A stretch of 64,000 nt of DNA, taken from positions 60,260 through 124,259 of the forward strand of contig MLAK01000197.1 in assembly GCA_001839685.1 (NCBI GenBank), in the 5' to 3' direction. This document shows, one piece after another, positions 10,699-21,894 of the stretch. The notes under the pieces were generated by a model. That model was not told where the DNA came from. It did not search any database and saw only the letters and a program-made list of their open reading frames with translations. Source of the DNA: Tritrichomonas foetus. Its lineage: Eukaryota > Parabasalia > Tritrichomonadida > Tritrichomonadidae. How positions within the stretch are numbered: the first letter of the stretch is position 1; the number at the start of each line of letters is the position of its first letter. The position numbers and the translations under genes are program-made.

Positions 10699-12543
10699 TT
10701 AGTCGTCTTCATCACTTGAAGTTTCTGTATGTCTAATGTGATTTTGGTGTCTAGTTCGAACTCGAAGAGAAACTGGGTTAAGAGTTTCGTTTGTTTGAGA
10801 TTGTACTTCATTTTGAATGATAATTGGAAGCGGAGGGCATGCATCTTCCATAAAAGATGTCAAAAGTGTAAGCTGGAATGGAAACACAGGTTTCAGCCGT
10901 GTTTTCATTGCTCGTGTTTCTATTGTTGTATGTGCAATACCCTGCTTTTTCTTTCTTTTTGTTAGATCAGAATCTGATTTCTGGTTTCTCTGCTCTTTAG
11001 ATTTAGATGATTTCTTTGCTTTAGCTTTAGGTTTAGCTTGTTTAGGGACAAAAGTCACTTTCTTTTCTTTCCATGATAATTTTTCAATTGGATAAGGAAT
11101 GTCAATATCAAATGGGAGAAAAAGTTCTTCATTTTGATGTATTGCAATATTTTTAACCCGATGATGTGAAGAAATGCATTTTTCTTCGGGAAGAGGGCCG
11201 CATGTTTTGATTGCATATAACCCGACTTTGGGTTCTCCATCAACTTTAACAAGTTTAACAATACAATTAAAATTAAAAGACCTTCTAATATGCCGAATAA
11301 TTTGATTAGAGCACTTTGAAACATTGAGAAGTAAACTTGTTTCTGGAATACTAATGCAATGTTGAGGAATTCCTTGTGATGCATCTATTTCATCTTCATG
11401 GCATAATAAACCCGTTACTTCACATATCAATTTATTAGCCTCTATTGGTTCTGATGCATGAACTAAATTATCACTAGATAGATGAATTAGATCTTCATTA
11501 GAGTGAAATAGTTCGATCTTAGGTAAGTTGGCTGATTCAACATTTGATCTAATAGAATCGGCAATAACCAGATGGTTATACAATTTTTCATGATTTTTAA
11601 ACTTTCTTTTATAAAGCAAATTATATGATAATTCATCAATAGCATCCAATACATCAATTTTTTGGCAATTCAGTAACTCTGCTAATGATCCAACAAATAT
11701 CCTCCAAAATTCATGAGAAAAGTCCATTAGATTGGGCAAGAATAAAGACACATATTTTTTCATGACTCCTCTAAAAGATAGATTCGATTTATCCAAATCT
11801 TTTTCTAGCTGATTTCGAAATTCACCAGCTGGTATTTTATCCAGAAACTGTGCTTTATTAAAATCTGATTCAAGAAAGATTTTATGTTTTTTGCATTTTG
11901 AACTTTCTGAGAATAACAAAGTTGGTAAATGATAAGAATTTTCACTTTCATTACATTCTGAACATATGAAATGTGGTGGATTAGGTCCAAATGATAACCC
12001 AGCACAACTTTTATGAAGCCAGTAATGACATTTTTCGCATTGAATAAGTGGTTCATCATATTTTTTCACTTTTCCACAATGGCACTTTATTGGACGTATA
12101 TTACAATATGGGCATATGAAATTGTTTTTCTGGCTTGCTATACCAACACATATTCCATGACAATGATATCCACAAATTGAGCATTTGATAAGAAGAACAT
12201 TTTGGGTTTTATATTTTTTTAAAGTATCACTATCACAGACGCATCTAAGACTAACTTGCTGACGATGTGAATCATACATCACTGTAGGATGAGGAGGGTA
12301 GAATGATAATTTTGGTTTGCTGATATTATCGTTGTTATTTGGATTTGTTGTTTTAACATCATTATATATACATGATTTTTCGTTTGAATAATTATTTGTT
12401 TCCTTGTCTAAGCTTTGTATTGAAAACGATCTGTGATAAATCAACTTTGCACTGCCTTCAATTGACGCTTGAACTGATGGAACCGTGACTAATGCTTCAA
12501 TTTGACGTGTTGTATCGTGAATTACAGTGTCTGAACAGTTCAT
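10699..12543 (-). CDS. Tandem PHD zinc-finger protein
   Basis: 614 residues. Two adjacent PHD-type fingers are visible: residues about 101-147 (CVC...CSICGYHCHGIC...CPYC) and about 153-198 (CHCG...CEKCHYWLHKSC...CSEC), each with the C4HC3 spacing of chromatin-reading PHD domains. A central mostly helical region follows. The C-terminal part is Lys-rich (near 505-545) and could serve as a nuclear localisation signal. PHD fingers usually read histone H3 tails; the second finger has the W-L-H of canonical methyl-lysine readers, but aromatic cage residues cannot be judged safely here. A role in transcription or chromatin is therefore likely but the complex is unknown. A second, smaller PHD protein lies at 45305-45856. 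Confidence 0.85.
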   Translation of the reverse strand: MNCSDTVIHDTTRQIEALVTVPSVQASIEGSAKLIYHRSFSIQSLDKETNNYSNEKSCIYNDVKTTNPNNNDNISKPKLSFYPPHPTVMYDSHRQQVSLRCVCDSDTLKKYKTQNVLLIKCSICGYHCHGICVGIASQKNNFICPYCNIRPIKCHCGKVKKYDEPLIQCEKCHYWLHKSCAGLSFGPNPPHFICSECNESENSYHLPTLLFSESSKCKKHKIFLESDFNKAQFLDKIPAGEFRNQLEKDLDKSNLSFRGVMKKYVSLFLPNLMDFSHEFWRIFVGSLAELLNCQKIDVLDAIDELSYNLLYKRKFKNHEKLYNHLVIADSIRSNVESANLPKIELFHSNEDLIHLSSDNLVHASEPIEANKLICEVTGLLCHEDEIDASQGIPQHCISIPETSLLLNVSKCSNQIIRHIRRSFNFNCIVKLVKVDGEPKVGLYAIKTCGPLPEEKCISSHHRVKNIAIHQNEELFLPFDIDIPYPIEKLSWKEKKVTFVPKQAKPKAKAKKSSKSKEQRNQKSDSDLTKRKKKQGIAHTTIETRAMKTRLKPVFPFQLTLLTSFMEDACPPLPIIIQNEVQSQTNETLNPVSLRVRTRHQNHIRHTETSSDEDD

Positions 12544-13093
12544 AAGGAAAGGTTACCAAAAATCTGGAGTAAAATTTACAAATGGTTAAATTCTATAAAC
12601 TATTCAAATAATTCTATAGGTGATTTTATAAACATTCAATTTTTTTGCTTTGACAACATTTGATGGAAAACTTTTGCATGCATTGAAAAACGTGTTCACA
12701 GAAAGAAACATGATTTTCGATATGTCGCAACCATACTCTAATTTTTTTCTTATAAATAAGAAATTGATATTTTAACTATGTTTTTATGCCCGTAGTTTTA
12801 CAATTCCATTTTTGCTACTTCGAGATATACCATTTATATATAAAAATGAATTACATTCGAATAACTTTAAAATTATTTGCGGTTTTCATATTCACTTCCT
12901 CTTTTCATGCAAAATCTCATTATTCATTATCTTGATAGATCTATCAAGCTCCATTCTTTTCAGCTTATTATCTCCATTTGATATAATGACCATATATGCA
13001 GTTAAAAAGTTATGATCGAATAATAACGCCCGTTTCTTTTTTCTCCGAATTCAGAGAATTTTTTCTTTGTCCGTTATTTTTACATTGAAATTG
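12544..13093. other. Divergent intergenic region with one perfect palindrome
   Basis: Spacer between the PHD gene and the large coiled-coil gene. It contains the 18-bp palindrome listed separately. A short frame at 12812-13015 shows no coding character. Confidence 0.5.
12931..12948. promoter_or_regulatory. Perfect 18-bp palindrome CTTGATAGATCTATCAAG
   Basis: The sequence is identical to its reverse complement over all 18 bases. It lies about 145 bp before the start codon of the following gene, so a dimeric protein-binding site is possible. No function is shown by sequence alone. Confidence 0.4.
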
Positions 13094-16000
13094 ATGTCGA
13101 CTGAAGAATTTTCTCACTCCGACAGCTATAAAGGATACGTCAATTCCATTCTTAATAGCGTCCAAGAACGATCAGTTTCCGATCCAGTTTGGGGATGCAA
13201 AATTCCTGCAAATTATGAAGAATTACGCCAACATTGCTTAACATTTATCGATAAATACAGTTCTACGCCTACTATTTCGCCCGGACAAATTGTTGCTTCA
13301 CTCGATCCTTATGTTTCGACATTGAATGAATTTAATGACGACTTTGTAAGCAAATTTAAAGATTCTATGATATCCGAAGTTCGCGTTCAAAAGTTTCGTG
13401 AACTAATTGACTTCTTTGAACATAACATTGACGTCTCCCTTGAAGTCGCTCAAGAGCAATGCGAAACTATTTACGATAATTTCCAACAAGAAACCGAACC
13501 ATTTACAGCAATCACGCCAGAAGAACTTTCAAAAATGTGTCTCAGCCAAGCATATGAACGTTCAGAGCATCATCTTTTAATTAAAACGATTAGCGAATTT
13601 ATTAATTATTTACCACTCTCAAAAATCTCAGAAACATGCACACATTTTATCAATTTATTCGTCACGAATCATCCCCTTCTTTTACAAAAGGGAGACTCAG
13701 GTGTGGCTGATGAATATAAGCCGCCATTAATTTTGACGCAAAATGAAGCTTTGGATGCAGAATTATTAAGATTAGCTGAAAACTTTTCAATTGGTGCAAA
13801 ACAATCACAAAACGAAATTTTATATCAAGTCGGAAAATTATTCATATCCAGTGCCGAAAGATCAGTAACATGGAACGTACTTTGCGTCAACGATCAAATT
13901 AGTGATCCAGCTGCAAGTAGTGTCCAATTCAAACTCTTTGCAGCACGCGCTCATACAAATATGGATGCATCAACACCACTTGATTATATTCCATCACATC
14001 GTCAAATTCACTTTGTTTCATCTTATCTTGATTCATTTGGCGGTAAAGTTGATGAAATTTTATGTGGGGAAGAATCATTTTTGCACGTCGCCAGTGCCCA
14101 AGTCATCCACCAACGCATCACTGAAATCACAAGAGGCGCCACATCACACTTAGATGGACCAAATGCCACACCTGCTCAAAAACAAAGTGGAATCATTAAA
14201 ATGAAGTTTTTGAGAACTCAAATGTTAAGACAAACTATTATTTCAACTGTCAACTGGATGGTTTCACTCTTAAAACGTGTTGAACTTGATTTAAGAGATA
14301 CACAATCACCAAATTGCATGTCAAATGCATCAATCCTTTTCGAAAGAGACGTTGTTGTTGAATCCAAGCAATTTCCACATTGTATTGTTGTCAGAAATCC
14401 ATCAACTTCTCATAATGTCATTTACGAAGAGACACTTGATATGATGGAACGAATTAGAAACGATTTGCTCAACTTTGGTTCATTTTATATCCGAAAATGG
14501 GAAAAAGAATGCGGATCACAAATTGATAGAAAATCAATTGTTGAAGATTTATATGAATGCGAAAGTAAATATCAAGCTTCAAAGAAAAAGCTTCTTGATG
14601 CACTTTTCGATCTTTATAATCGAACATACAGTGCAGATCAATGCAAGAAATTATGTGATTTAATTAGATTCACTGTTTTATCACGTCCTGTCTTAGCACT
14701 TGATATATATGATTATGTGTCTATTCCATTTGACTTTAATTCACTCATTCTTGATCTCCAGGCTGAAGTTGTTGCATCCCAACACATTAAAAGTGTTGAT
14801 GATCTTATCATGATCTTCAATGCAGTTAGAAAAGCAGTTTCTGTTGCTTCACTTAAACAAGATACACTTAATATTGATGCAAATGTTAACTTGGAATTCA
14901 TTATGTGGACATATGTTAGAGATTTCTTAAAAGAAATTGATACTTCAACACCATCACTCACTGAATTGTTTGAAGATATTCAATTAAGCTCAAGAGTGAA
15001 AGCTCTTTTAGAAGCAGGTGCTCCACAATCTCCAGATCAAATTCCTTATTATGCAAATCTTCAATCTGTTCGATTTGAAACCATAAGATCCATTATACTG
15101 TATCGAACATATCTTGCACAATGTGACGAAGATGAAGAAACACAACATCATCTTCCAAAGACACTTTTCTCTGAATTAAATGAAGAAGATGTTGAGTCGC
15201 CCAGTGGCTTCATTTTAGCAGTCGATGAAGTCAAAGAAGGTGGAGTTGAAATTTCAGGAGATGGATTAGAAACAATAAATAGACTTCAACAAGTTGATTC
15301 AGCTCTTCTTGATGCTATTACTAATTTCAACTTTACTATTACAGAGTTGAAATCTCGTTTAAGCATGTTATCAGATTTTACCTTTGTTGAAGCCGTTCCA
15401 AAATGTTACACACATTATTTCAACACTGCAGCAGCCCAATCTGCAATTGAATTTCTAAATGCAAGAGAATATCCAAGCTTCCAATCAGTCCTTAAAATGA
15501 AAGCAAATATTCGTGAATCAATTCAAGTACTGAATTTGAATGCTGGATCTCATCTTGAAGAACTTATTGCTGCACAACAAAAGCAAACATTAACGGTTGT
15601 TCAATTCCTTCAAAATCGAGGAAGACTTCCGGATGTTTTAAGATACCTCCAAATTTTCAATAATGGAACAGATAAAGTTCCAAACGTTCTTGAAGGATTT
15701 TCTAATATCGAGTCTGTTCAACCATCAATGCGTCGTGAAAAAGTTCGTGCAATTCTCGAATTTTATTCATTGGCTCTTTTATATGGTTTCTTGTCTTATC
15801 ATGCAACAGCAATATCTAAAACTCTTGTAAAGATTCATAAGCATCAACGTAAACTTAGATTTGATGCACCACATTTAACTGAGTTAATTGAAGAGACTTC
15901 CTCACTTCAAAATGAAGCACAACGGTCACAAGCTGCAAAAATGAGAGCAACTGATCTTTTATTAAGAATTAATGTTGCTTGTATCGAAGCTGGTTTGATA

Positions 16001-17983
16001 TTTGGTCGTTCACATCATCCACACAGTCCAGACACAGCTCCAGCAATTCTTGACCTTTCTGGTGATTGGACTATTTCATCGGAAGAAATCAAAGAAAGAC
16101 CACCAATGAACATCATGCAAACGATTGAAAGTGAACTTGAACAGCTCCGTAATTTGAATATATCGCTTGATAATATTCACTTTTTGTTCCTTTGGCAATT
16201 TGATAATGAACAAAGACAAGCAATTAAAGTTCAATTTGATTCATTACAATCAGATAATCAACTTGTTGATCGTTTCAGACAATTACGTCAAAAGACACTT
16301 TTGATTCGACTTATGTCTTCACCTTCTTTCTCATGTGGTGAAATTTGTAGCTTCCCATCTCCATTCAATCATTATCTAATTATTATTGATAACATATTGA
16401 AAGAAAACAATGAAGGTTTGAGATTTGTTTTGCTTCATATCCTGATTCAAAGATGTATAAAGCGACCAAAATCAATTGAACCACCACAACTTGAAACTCC
16501 ACCACTTGTTACCGAGAAAAGTCCATTCCTTGCTGATGTTGATGCTCTTCCACAAGAAACAAAAAGTGATACACTTCATCCAGCTTTGGCTCAGTTTATT
16601 GAAAACCTTCAATTGCACTCAAAAAGTGATACAAGAAGTGAAATTAAGATTTCCCAATTCCACGTCAATCAAGCTCTTCTTAAATTCTCACAATCAATTG
16701 CACAATTATTTGATTCGTCACTTGTTGAATCGCATAAAGCCTTTTTAGGACTTCATACAATGTTATATGATTCTAATCATAAACATGAAGATCTTTTCCG
16801 TAAAAGAGTTCAAGCAATTAATAGAGAAGCAAGAACATTTAATAGAAAGCTTCAAACCGCACTTGCTGATCGTTCACATACTGTTGGTTATGAAATCAAT
16901 TTACTCCAAGAAACCTTAAAATCGAGTAAATTTGATAAAAATGAACGTCAGAAAGCGATTCGTAGAAGATTAAGAGAAGAATATTCACCACAAGTTCGAG
17001 AAATGACACTTCAACTCTTCTCACTCAAACATAACCTCGAACAATATCAAAAGAACTTACAACATGAAATTGAAGGAAATATGTTTGAAATTAAGAAACA
17101 ATCAATTTCACAACTCCTTCGATCACAAAACCTTCCAGAAGAAGTGAAAGATTCAATGAAACAAGCGTTCGACTTCGATGATGCTTTACATGAACTTATG
17201 GAAACTAAATCTGAACTTTCTTCTACAGTCTTTAAGTTGCGTGCAATGCGTTTACTTCAAGATTTCGCAGTTCGTTCAGATTTCCAAGTTCGTTTAAAGA
17301 AAATCGAAGAACAAAGAGAAATGGTTAAACAAGAAAACAATGAATTCACTAAAGAAAGAGATGTTAAAGAAGCAGCTCTTAAACAACAATATACCACTGT
17401 TATGCAAAGTGTTCGATCTGCTGAAAAAGAAGTTGAAAAACTTCGAAGAGAACTCGAACTTGAAAACAAGAATCGTAATAAGCTTCGTGAATGGAGACAG
17501 AAACATGAAAAACGAGTTTCTGTTCTCGAAAAGAAACTGAAGAGACTTACAGAATGGTCTAAATATAAACCAGATAAACTCATTTTCGAACTTGATCAAA
17601 TTGAGAAAGAAATTGAAAGAAGGAAAAGAGCGAAAGAACGTGGTCCTGCACTTCTCGAAAAGACTAAAACTGCAGTTAATAAAGAATTAAAGAGATGTCA
17701 ATATCAATTGCAGGTTCATGAACAGATGAAAGCAGATATTGAAAAGGAAAGTAGTGCATCACTCGCTAAGCAGAATTTGACATTCTCAAACGAGATGCAA
17801 AATGCTGATTTGGTCGCCGTCATGAACGAAAATGAAAGACTCAAAGAAGAAAATGAGCAACTTCAACAAAGATTGGCTGAACTTAGCTTACAAATTGCAG
17901 CTGTCTCACAAATTACTATCGGTGGAAGAAAGAATGAAGCTGGTCTTAAAGTTAAAGCATCAAGACTTGATGGCCTCTGCTAA
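13094..17983 (+). CDS. Very large helical protein with C-terminal coiled coil
   Basis: 1629 residues from the ATG at 13094 (MSTEEFSH). The frame stays open upstream to 13067 but without another ATG, so this start is chosen. The first 1300 residues are predicted-looking helices without a motif I know. From about residue 1330 to 1610 the sequence is a long heptad-rich coiled coil dense in Glu, Lys, Gln and Arg. There is no signal peptide or membrane span. The layout (globular helical head plus long coil) fits cytoskeletal, axonemal or vesicle-tethering scaffolds, but I cannot assign a family. Nucleotide quality is good: no frame breaks over 4.9 kb. Confidence 0.8.
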   Translation: MSTEEFSHSDSYKGYVNSILNSVQERSVSDPVWGCKIPANYEELRQHCLTFIDKYSSTPTISPGQIVASLDPYVSTLNEFNDDFVSKFKDSMISEVRVQKFRELIDFFEHNIDVSLEVAQEQCETIYDNFQQETEPFTAITPEELSKMCLSQAYERSEHHLLIKTISEFINYLPLSKISETCTHFINLFVTNHPLLLQKGDSGVADEYKPPLILTQNEALDAELLRLAENFSIGAKQSQNEILYQVGKLFISSAERSVTWNVLCVNDQISDPAASSVQFKLFAARAHTNMDASTPLDYIPSHRQIHFVSSYLDSFGGKVDEILCGEESFLHVASAQVIHQRITEITRGATSHLDGPNATPAQKQSGIIKMKFLRTQMLRQTIISTVNWMVSLLKRVELDLRDTQSPNCMSNASILFERDVVVESKQFPHCIVVRNPSTSHNVIYEETLDMMERIRNDLLNFGSFYIRKWEKECGSQIDRKSIVEDLYECESKYQASKKKLLDALFDLYNRTYSADQCKKLCDLIRFTVLSRPVLALDIYDYVSIPFDFNSLILDLQAEVVASQHIKSVDDLIMIFNAVRKAVSVASLKQDTLNIDANVNLEFIMWTYVRDFLKEIDTSTPSLTELFEDIQLSSRVKALLEAGAPQSPDQIPYYANLQSVRFETIRSIILYRTYLAQCDEDEETQHHLPKTLFSELNEEDVESPSGFILAVDEVKEGGVEISGDGLETINRLQQVDSALLDAITNFNFTITELKSRLSMLSDFTFVEAVPKCYTHYFNTAAAQSAIEFLNAREYPSFQSVLKMKANIRESIQVLNLNAGSHLEELIAAQQKQTLTVVQFLQNRGRLPDVLRYLQIFNNGTDKVPNVLEGFSNIESVQPSMRREKVRAILEFYSLALLYGFLSYHATAISKTLVKIHKHQRKLRFDAPHLTELIEETSSLQNEAQRSQAAKMRATDLLLRINVACIEAGLIFGRSHHPHSPDTAPAILDLSGDWTISSEEIKERPPMNIMQTIESELEQLRNLNISLDNIHFLFLWQFDNEQRQAIKVQFDSLQSDNQLVDRFRQLRQKTLLIRLMSSPSFSCGEICSFPSPFNHYLIIIDNILKENNEGLRFVLLHILIQRCIKRPKSIEPPQLETPPLVTEKSPFLADVDALPQETKSDTLHPALAQFIENLQLHSKSDTRSEIKISQFHVNQALLKFSQSIAQLFDSSLVESHKAFLGLHTMLYDSNHKHEDLFRKRVQAINREARTFNRKLQTALADRSHTVGYEINLLQETLKSSKFDKNERQKAIRRRLREEYSPQVREMTLQLFSLKHNLEQYQKNLQHEIEGNMFEIKKQSISQLLRSQNLPEEVKDSMKQAFDFDDALHELMETKSELSSTVFKLRAMRLLQDFAVRSDFQVRLKKIEEQREMVKQENNEFTKERDVKEAALKQQYTTVMQSVRSAEKEVEKLRRELELENKNRNKLREWRQKHEKRVSVLEKKLKRLTEWSKYKPDKLIFELDQIEKEIERRKRAKERGPALLEKTKTAVNKELKRCQYQLQVHEQMKADIEKESSASLAKQNLTFSNEMQNADLVAVMNENERLKEENEQLQQRLAELSLQIAAVSQITIGGRKNEAGLKVKASRLDGLC

Positions 17984-18566
17984 TTTGAATAATTTTCGAA
18001 CATTTGTTATTTTATAATTTATTTGTTTTTGGTACAATATTTTCTTGATTGAAATGCTGCATTTGTCGATAGAAAGACAAAGAGAAACATTTTTTGTAAT
18101 TTCACACATTAAAAATATTAATTATCTACATTTTATTTATTTTTCCTACATTTTATCTATTTTTTCTAATATTGCATTTATTAATTGTTAATTACATTCA
18201 TTGAAGTTTTAAATGAATGATAAAGCTATAGTCAAAGCTTTTCGTAGTGGCTTTAATTTACTACCATAATGAAGAGTTCACAAAATTCTCTAAAGATACA
18301 TTCATGTACCAAAATTCATCTTTGTTAAATTTTCAGCAGCAAAAAAAAGATCAGAGACTCATTTGGAATTTTTATGTCTGTATTCAATTTATGACTCATT
18401 GTCCATTTATCTTCTGAATTATTTAATTTGCAGAGAAGATGTTTTGAAGCAAAAACGCATTTCTTCTCAAAAGATAAACTTTTTCTGTTACACGGTGTCC
18501 TCAAATGCTGAAAAAGTTGTTTATTTAGAAGAAATCGTTATTTTTTGATACTTCGAAGTTCATTTT
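17984..18566. other. Intergenic region
   Basis: AT-rich, with T-rich stretches after the upstream gene. A 61-codon frame at 18363-18548 shows no coding character. It ends with the initiator-like element of the next gene. Confidence 0.5.
18560..18565 (+). promoter_or_regulatory. Initiator-like element TCATTT next to the start codon
   Basis: TCATTTT directly abuts the ATG at 18567. Trichomonad protein genes commonly use an initiator TCA(C/T)(A/T) within about 20 bp of the start codon, which is established for Trichomonas vaginalis. Similar elements precede the genes at 57426, 49296 (minus), 21895 and 53374. Confidence 0.5.
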
Positions 18567-21029
18567 ATGGATCCTGAAGGAAATTTGCAAGATCCAAATG
18601 ATATGAACGATAATCTATACGATCCAGCAAACGATCCTATGAACGGTTATGACGATAACGAGCAATACAATGAAATGGACGAGATGAATCAAATGCAGCC
18701 TCCAGATGACGACGATGACGAGGCTTCCAAGCTCCAAGATTTTTTTAAAAATTATGACCCTTCAAATCAAGAACAACCGCCCGAAGAAAATAATGAGGAT
18801 CAAAATAATTCAACGCAGCAGCCGCCGGATGATAGTGGAGAAGACGAACTCTCAAAAATGAATGCCTTTTTTCAGCAATATGATGGAAGTCAAGCCACGC
18901 CTGAATCAAATCAGATCGAAAATCCAGATCCAAGCCAGCAGCAATATTTTTCCACATACGATCCCGAAAATAAAGCCATTCCTAAACCGGACCAAAGTCC
19001 AGACGATTCATCAAATAATGAAAATGAAATGGCGAATCTCCAAAATTTTTTCAATAATTACGATCAAAAGTTAAATGAAGATCCAAATCAAACTGCCCCG
19101 CCTGATGACACCACCGAGGAAAATGAAAATAATTCTGAAAATATTCAAATTAATGAAAGTGGTGAAAATGGTGAAAGTGAAAATGTTGGAGATGCTCAAA
19201 TGTTGGGAAATGATAATCAGACAGAAATGGTGGCCCCACCAATGGAAGAAAATGATGACAATAACGAAAATTTCAATCAAGAAGTGATTATGCCACAAAA
19301 CAATGAAGATCAAATGATGCCTCCAGAGGATGATGCAAATGATAATGATTTTACGAACGATAGAGTGTCAACACCAGACATCAGCCAAAGGCCAGTTAAT
19401 GAACATGGATCACGCTCACGCCAGCTGGATACAACAGACATTGCCATGTCTCTTCTACCACCTCAAAATGATGATACTGATATTGACCAGCAAATGATGA
19501 TTCAACCAGAAGAACAGCAAATGATAATGCCTGAAGAGCAGCAAATGTTTGATCCTGAAGAACAACAAGTTAAAATGTTGAATGAAGTTAATGAAATTGA
19601 AATTTCCCCAGAAACTCATCAAGAACAGCAAATGATTCAACCGGAAGAACAACAAATGATTCAACCAGAAGAACAACAAATGATTCAACCAGAAGAACAA
19701 CAAATGATTCAACCAGAAGAACAACAAATGATTCAACCAGAAGAACAACAAATGATTCAACCAGAAGAACAACAAATGATTCAACCAGAAGAACAACAAA
19801 TGATTCAACCAGAAGAACAACAAATGATTCAACCAGAAGAACAACAAATGATACAACCGGAAGAGCAGCAAATAATGCCAATGAATGACTTCAATGATCA
19901 AGAGCAAATAAATCCGTCTGATGAAGAAACTCCACAAAATGAGGAAAATAATGAAGAAACTAAAGATAAAGAAAATGCGCCATCTGAAGAAGGAATGCAA
20001 GTAACTGATACAGTCACATCAAGTCGAATACTATCCACAAGACATTCTTCAACTAAAATTAGCCTTTCAAAACTTCCTCCACTTGCAACATCGCCTGAGT
20101 TAGATGCTGAAAATCGAAGACTTTTGAAAAACTTTGTAAATCGTGGGAAATTGCCAGATATTTCTTCAAGAGTACAACTCATTCAATTTATTCAACGTGA
20201 AAAAGTAAACAGTGTTGTTGCTCAAAAATTTGATGAAGCTCAAAATTATCAAAATATTCTACAGCGTTATCAAAAAGCGATTACTGATCAAGAAGTTAAA
20301 GATAGAAATAAATTAAGACTTGACAATTTAGATAAAAAACTAAATGAAACAAAAGCATCGATTGCAAAAATGAATAAAGAAACCCAAGAAAAAATAAAAG
20401 AGGAAAAAGAAAAACAAAAAGAAAGACGATATGAACTTAAGATGAAACAAGATGAAGAATTAACTCAATTTGAAAGTAGGTGGAATGATCAAGAATTCCT
20501 GAAAAAATTTGCAAAACCATCATCTAGACTTTTAACAATGAAAGGAATGGAAAGATCAATGGTTTTAACAAAAATGTTCGACCAAGCTGAAGATATTCAT
20601 CATAAAGTGAAAGAATTAGAAAAAGATGAATCAAGAATTGCTCAAGAAAATGCTTATCGAGAAATGGACAAAGAACGTAGGAAAATTTTGTATAAGCAAG
20701 CACAAGAAATGAAAATATTTGAGCAACATTGTGCAAGACAGATCGATATAATTAAGCATGACCAGGAAATGAAAATAAGTTCGATTGCAGCAAGGCAAAC
20801 CAAACTTGAATCCGAAATTGATGAATGGAAGATGAATCCCCCTACAGCATTGCCACCAATTGCTTCAATTATTCCTGATCTTGGCCATCAATCAGTGATG
20901 ACTCCACGTACAGTACAAAGATACTCAGCATATAAAAAGATTAATAAGGCGCCAGTAATTTCAATTAAGCCCCTAGGAAAAGTGAAACCAAAGAAAAGAC
21001 CGAGAACAGCTTTTTCTGATACTTATTAG
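18567..21029 (+). CDS. Acidic repeat protein with C-terminal coiled coil
   Basis: 820 residues. Residues 1-340 are extremely acidic and Asn/Gln/Pro-rich and hold four spaced copies of a short motif of the form FFxxYD or YFxxYD (FFKNYD, FFQQYD, YFSTYD, FFNNYD), each near a PDD acidic cluster. Residues about 350-435 are ten copies of EQQMIQPE. Residues about 500-760 are Lys/Glu-rich coiled coil (TKASIAKMNKETQEKIKEEK and following), ending in a basic tail (KVKPKKRPR). No enzyme motif is seen. The FFxxYD units look like short linear docking motifs displayed on a disordered arm, with the coil for dimerisation; this is inference. The initiator element abuts the ATG. Confidence 0.8.
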   Translation: MDPEGNLQDPNDMNDNLYDPANDPMNGYDDNEQYNEMDEMNQMQPPDDDDDEASKLQDFFKNYDPSNQEQPPEENNEDQNNSTQQPPDDSGEDELSKMNAFFQQYDGSQATPESNQIENPDPSQQQYFSTYDPENKAIPKPDQSPDDSSNNENEMANLQNFFNNYDQKLNEDPNQTAPPDDTTEENENNSENIQINESGENGESENVGDAQMLGNDNQTEMVAPPMEENDDNNENFNQEVIMPQNNEDQMMPPEDDANDNDFTNDRVSTPDISQRPVNEHGSRSRQLDTTDIAMSLLPPQNDDTDIDQQMMIQPEEQQMIMPEEQQMFDPEEQQVKMLNEVNEIEISPETHQEQQMIQPEEQQMIQPEEQQMIQPEEQQMIQPEEQQMIQPEEQQMIQPEEQQMIQPEEQQMIQPEEQQMIQPEEQQMIQPEEQQIMPMNDFNDQEQINPSDEETPQNEENNEETKDKENAPSEEGMQVTDTVTSSRILSTRHSSTKISLSKLPPLATSPELDAENRRLLKNFVNRGKLPDISSRVQLIQFIQREKVNSVVAQKFDEAQNYQNILQRYQKAITDQEVKDRNKLRLDNLDKKLNETKASIAKMNKETQEKIKEEKEKQKERRYELKMKQDEELTQFESRWNDQEFLKKFAKPSSRLLTMKGMERSMVLTKMFDQAEDIHHKVKELEKDESRIAQENAYREMDKERRKILYKQAQEMKIFEQHCARQIDIIKHDQEMKISSIAARQTKLESEIDEWKMNPPTALPPIASIIPDLGHQSVMTPRTVQRYSAYKKINKAPVISIKPLGKVKPKKRPRTAFSDTY
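19618..19875 (+). repeat. 24-bp coding minisatellite, about 10 copies
   Basis: Ten near-identical 24-base units encode EQQMIQPE. Inner copies are identical at the DNA level, so they arose by recent expansion. Degenerate copies continue upstream at about 19488-19570 (QQMMIQPE, QQMIMPE, QQMFDPE), showing an older layer of the same repeat. Confidence 0.9.
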
Positions 21030-21894
21030 ATGTTATTTTATATTATTTATTGTCATCACTTATTGTTTTTGATGTGTTATTTTAAGGGAAGTTATTTTGT
21101 TTAATAGTGTAAAAATTATGTTTTTAGAATCAATTTACCATATAAATTATTTTTATTATTATCTGTGCTTGAATGTCTGCCTGAACAAAATATATGATAT
21201 TTTTGTACAAGAAGGTAATGCCATAGATGATGAAGACAACGACTACCTATCATATTGAGAGTATCTTTTTCATAGCTTTATTTGGTGCTAAAAAAAGCAT
21301 TGATTTATTATATGGTCAGAAATATATTAAATCAATCTTTTGATAATGACTTTTGAATGGTCTGGGTTTGATTGTTTCACCAAATCTTTGCTGAAAAATA
21401 AAATAAATATTTCTTTTTAATACTTAAACTGAGCATATACAGGTCATTAGGCGTCTAAAAATTTCATGATTACTTCCGAAAAAAAAAAATGATTATTATT
21501 TCTATTCATTATAATTTTTTCATTGAAAAAAGTTTTTGAATGAATAAAATTATATATTTCAGCTTGTTTTATGTATCGTTTCTGTGCGTTTGTAATGAAA
21601 AAATGTATTATCATGTCTCTATTTCTACATACACTTCTATTTAGTAAAGAGACAAAAAATCATGGTATGAAAGTTAAATCTTCAGTAAAATCACAAAATT
21701 TCAACCATTAATTTATTTTTACGATAAATTGAAACAAAATAATATAACTGTAACTCAAAAAGCTTCTTTTTATTTTCGCAAACATCAATATTTGTCATTT
21801 GGTATTCAAAATTTAGAAGGTTATTTTATAAATTCCAATTTGAAAAGCACATTTAAATCAAAAATTATATCGGTCACATCAAACATATTTTCAA
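21030..21894. other. Intergenic region
   Basis: 865 bp of AT-rich sequence, including an A-run near 21480. I see no gene, RNA or repeat with support. Confidence 0.5.

Noticed and set aside
19455..20000. 181-codon minus-strand frame rich in LNHLLFFW repeats
   Set aside because: It is the antisense reading of the EQQMIQPE repeat array of the plus-strand gene.
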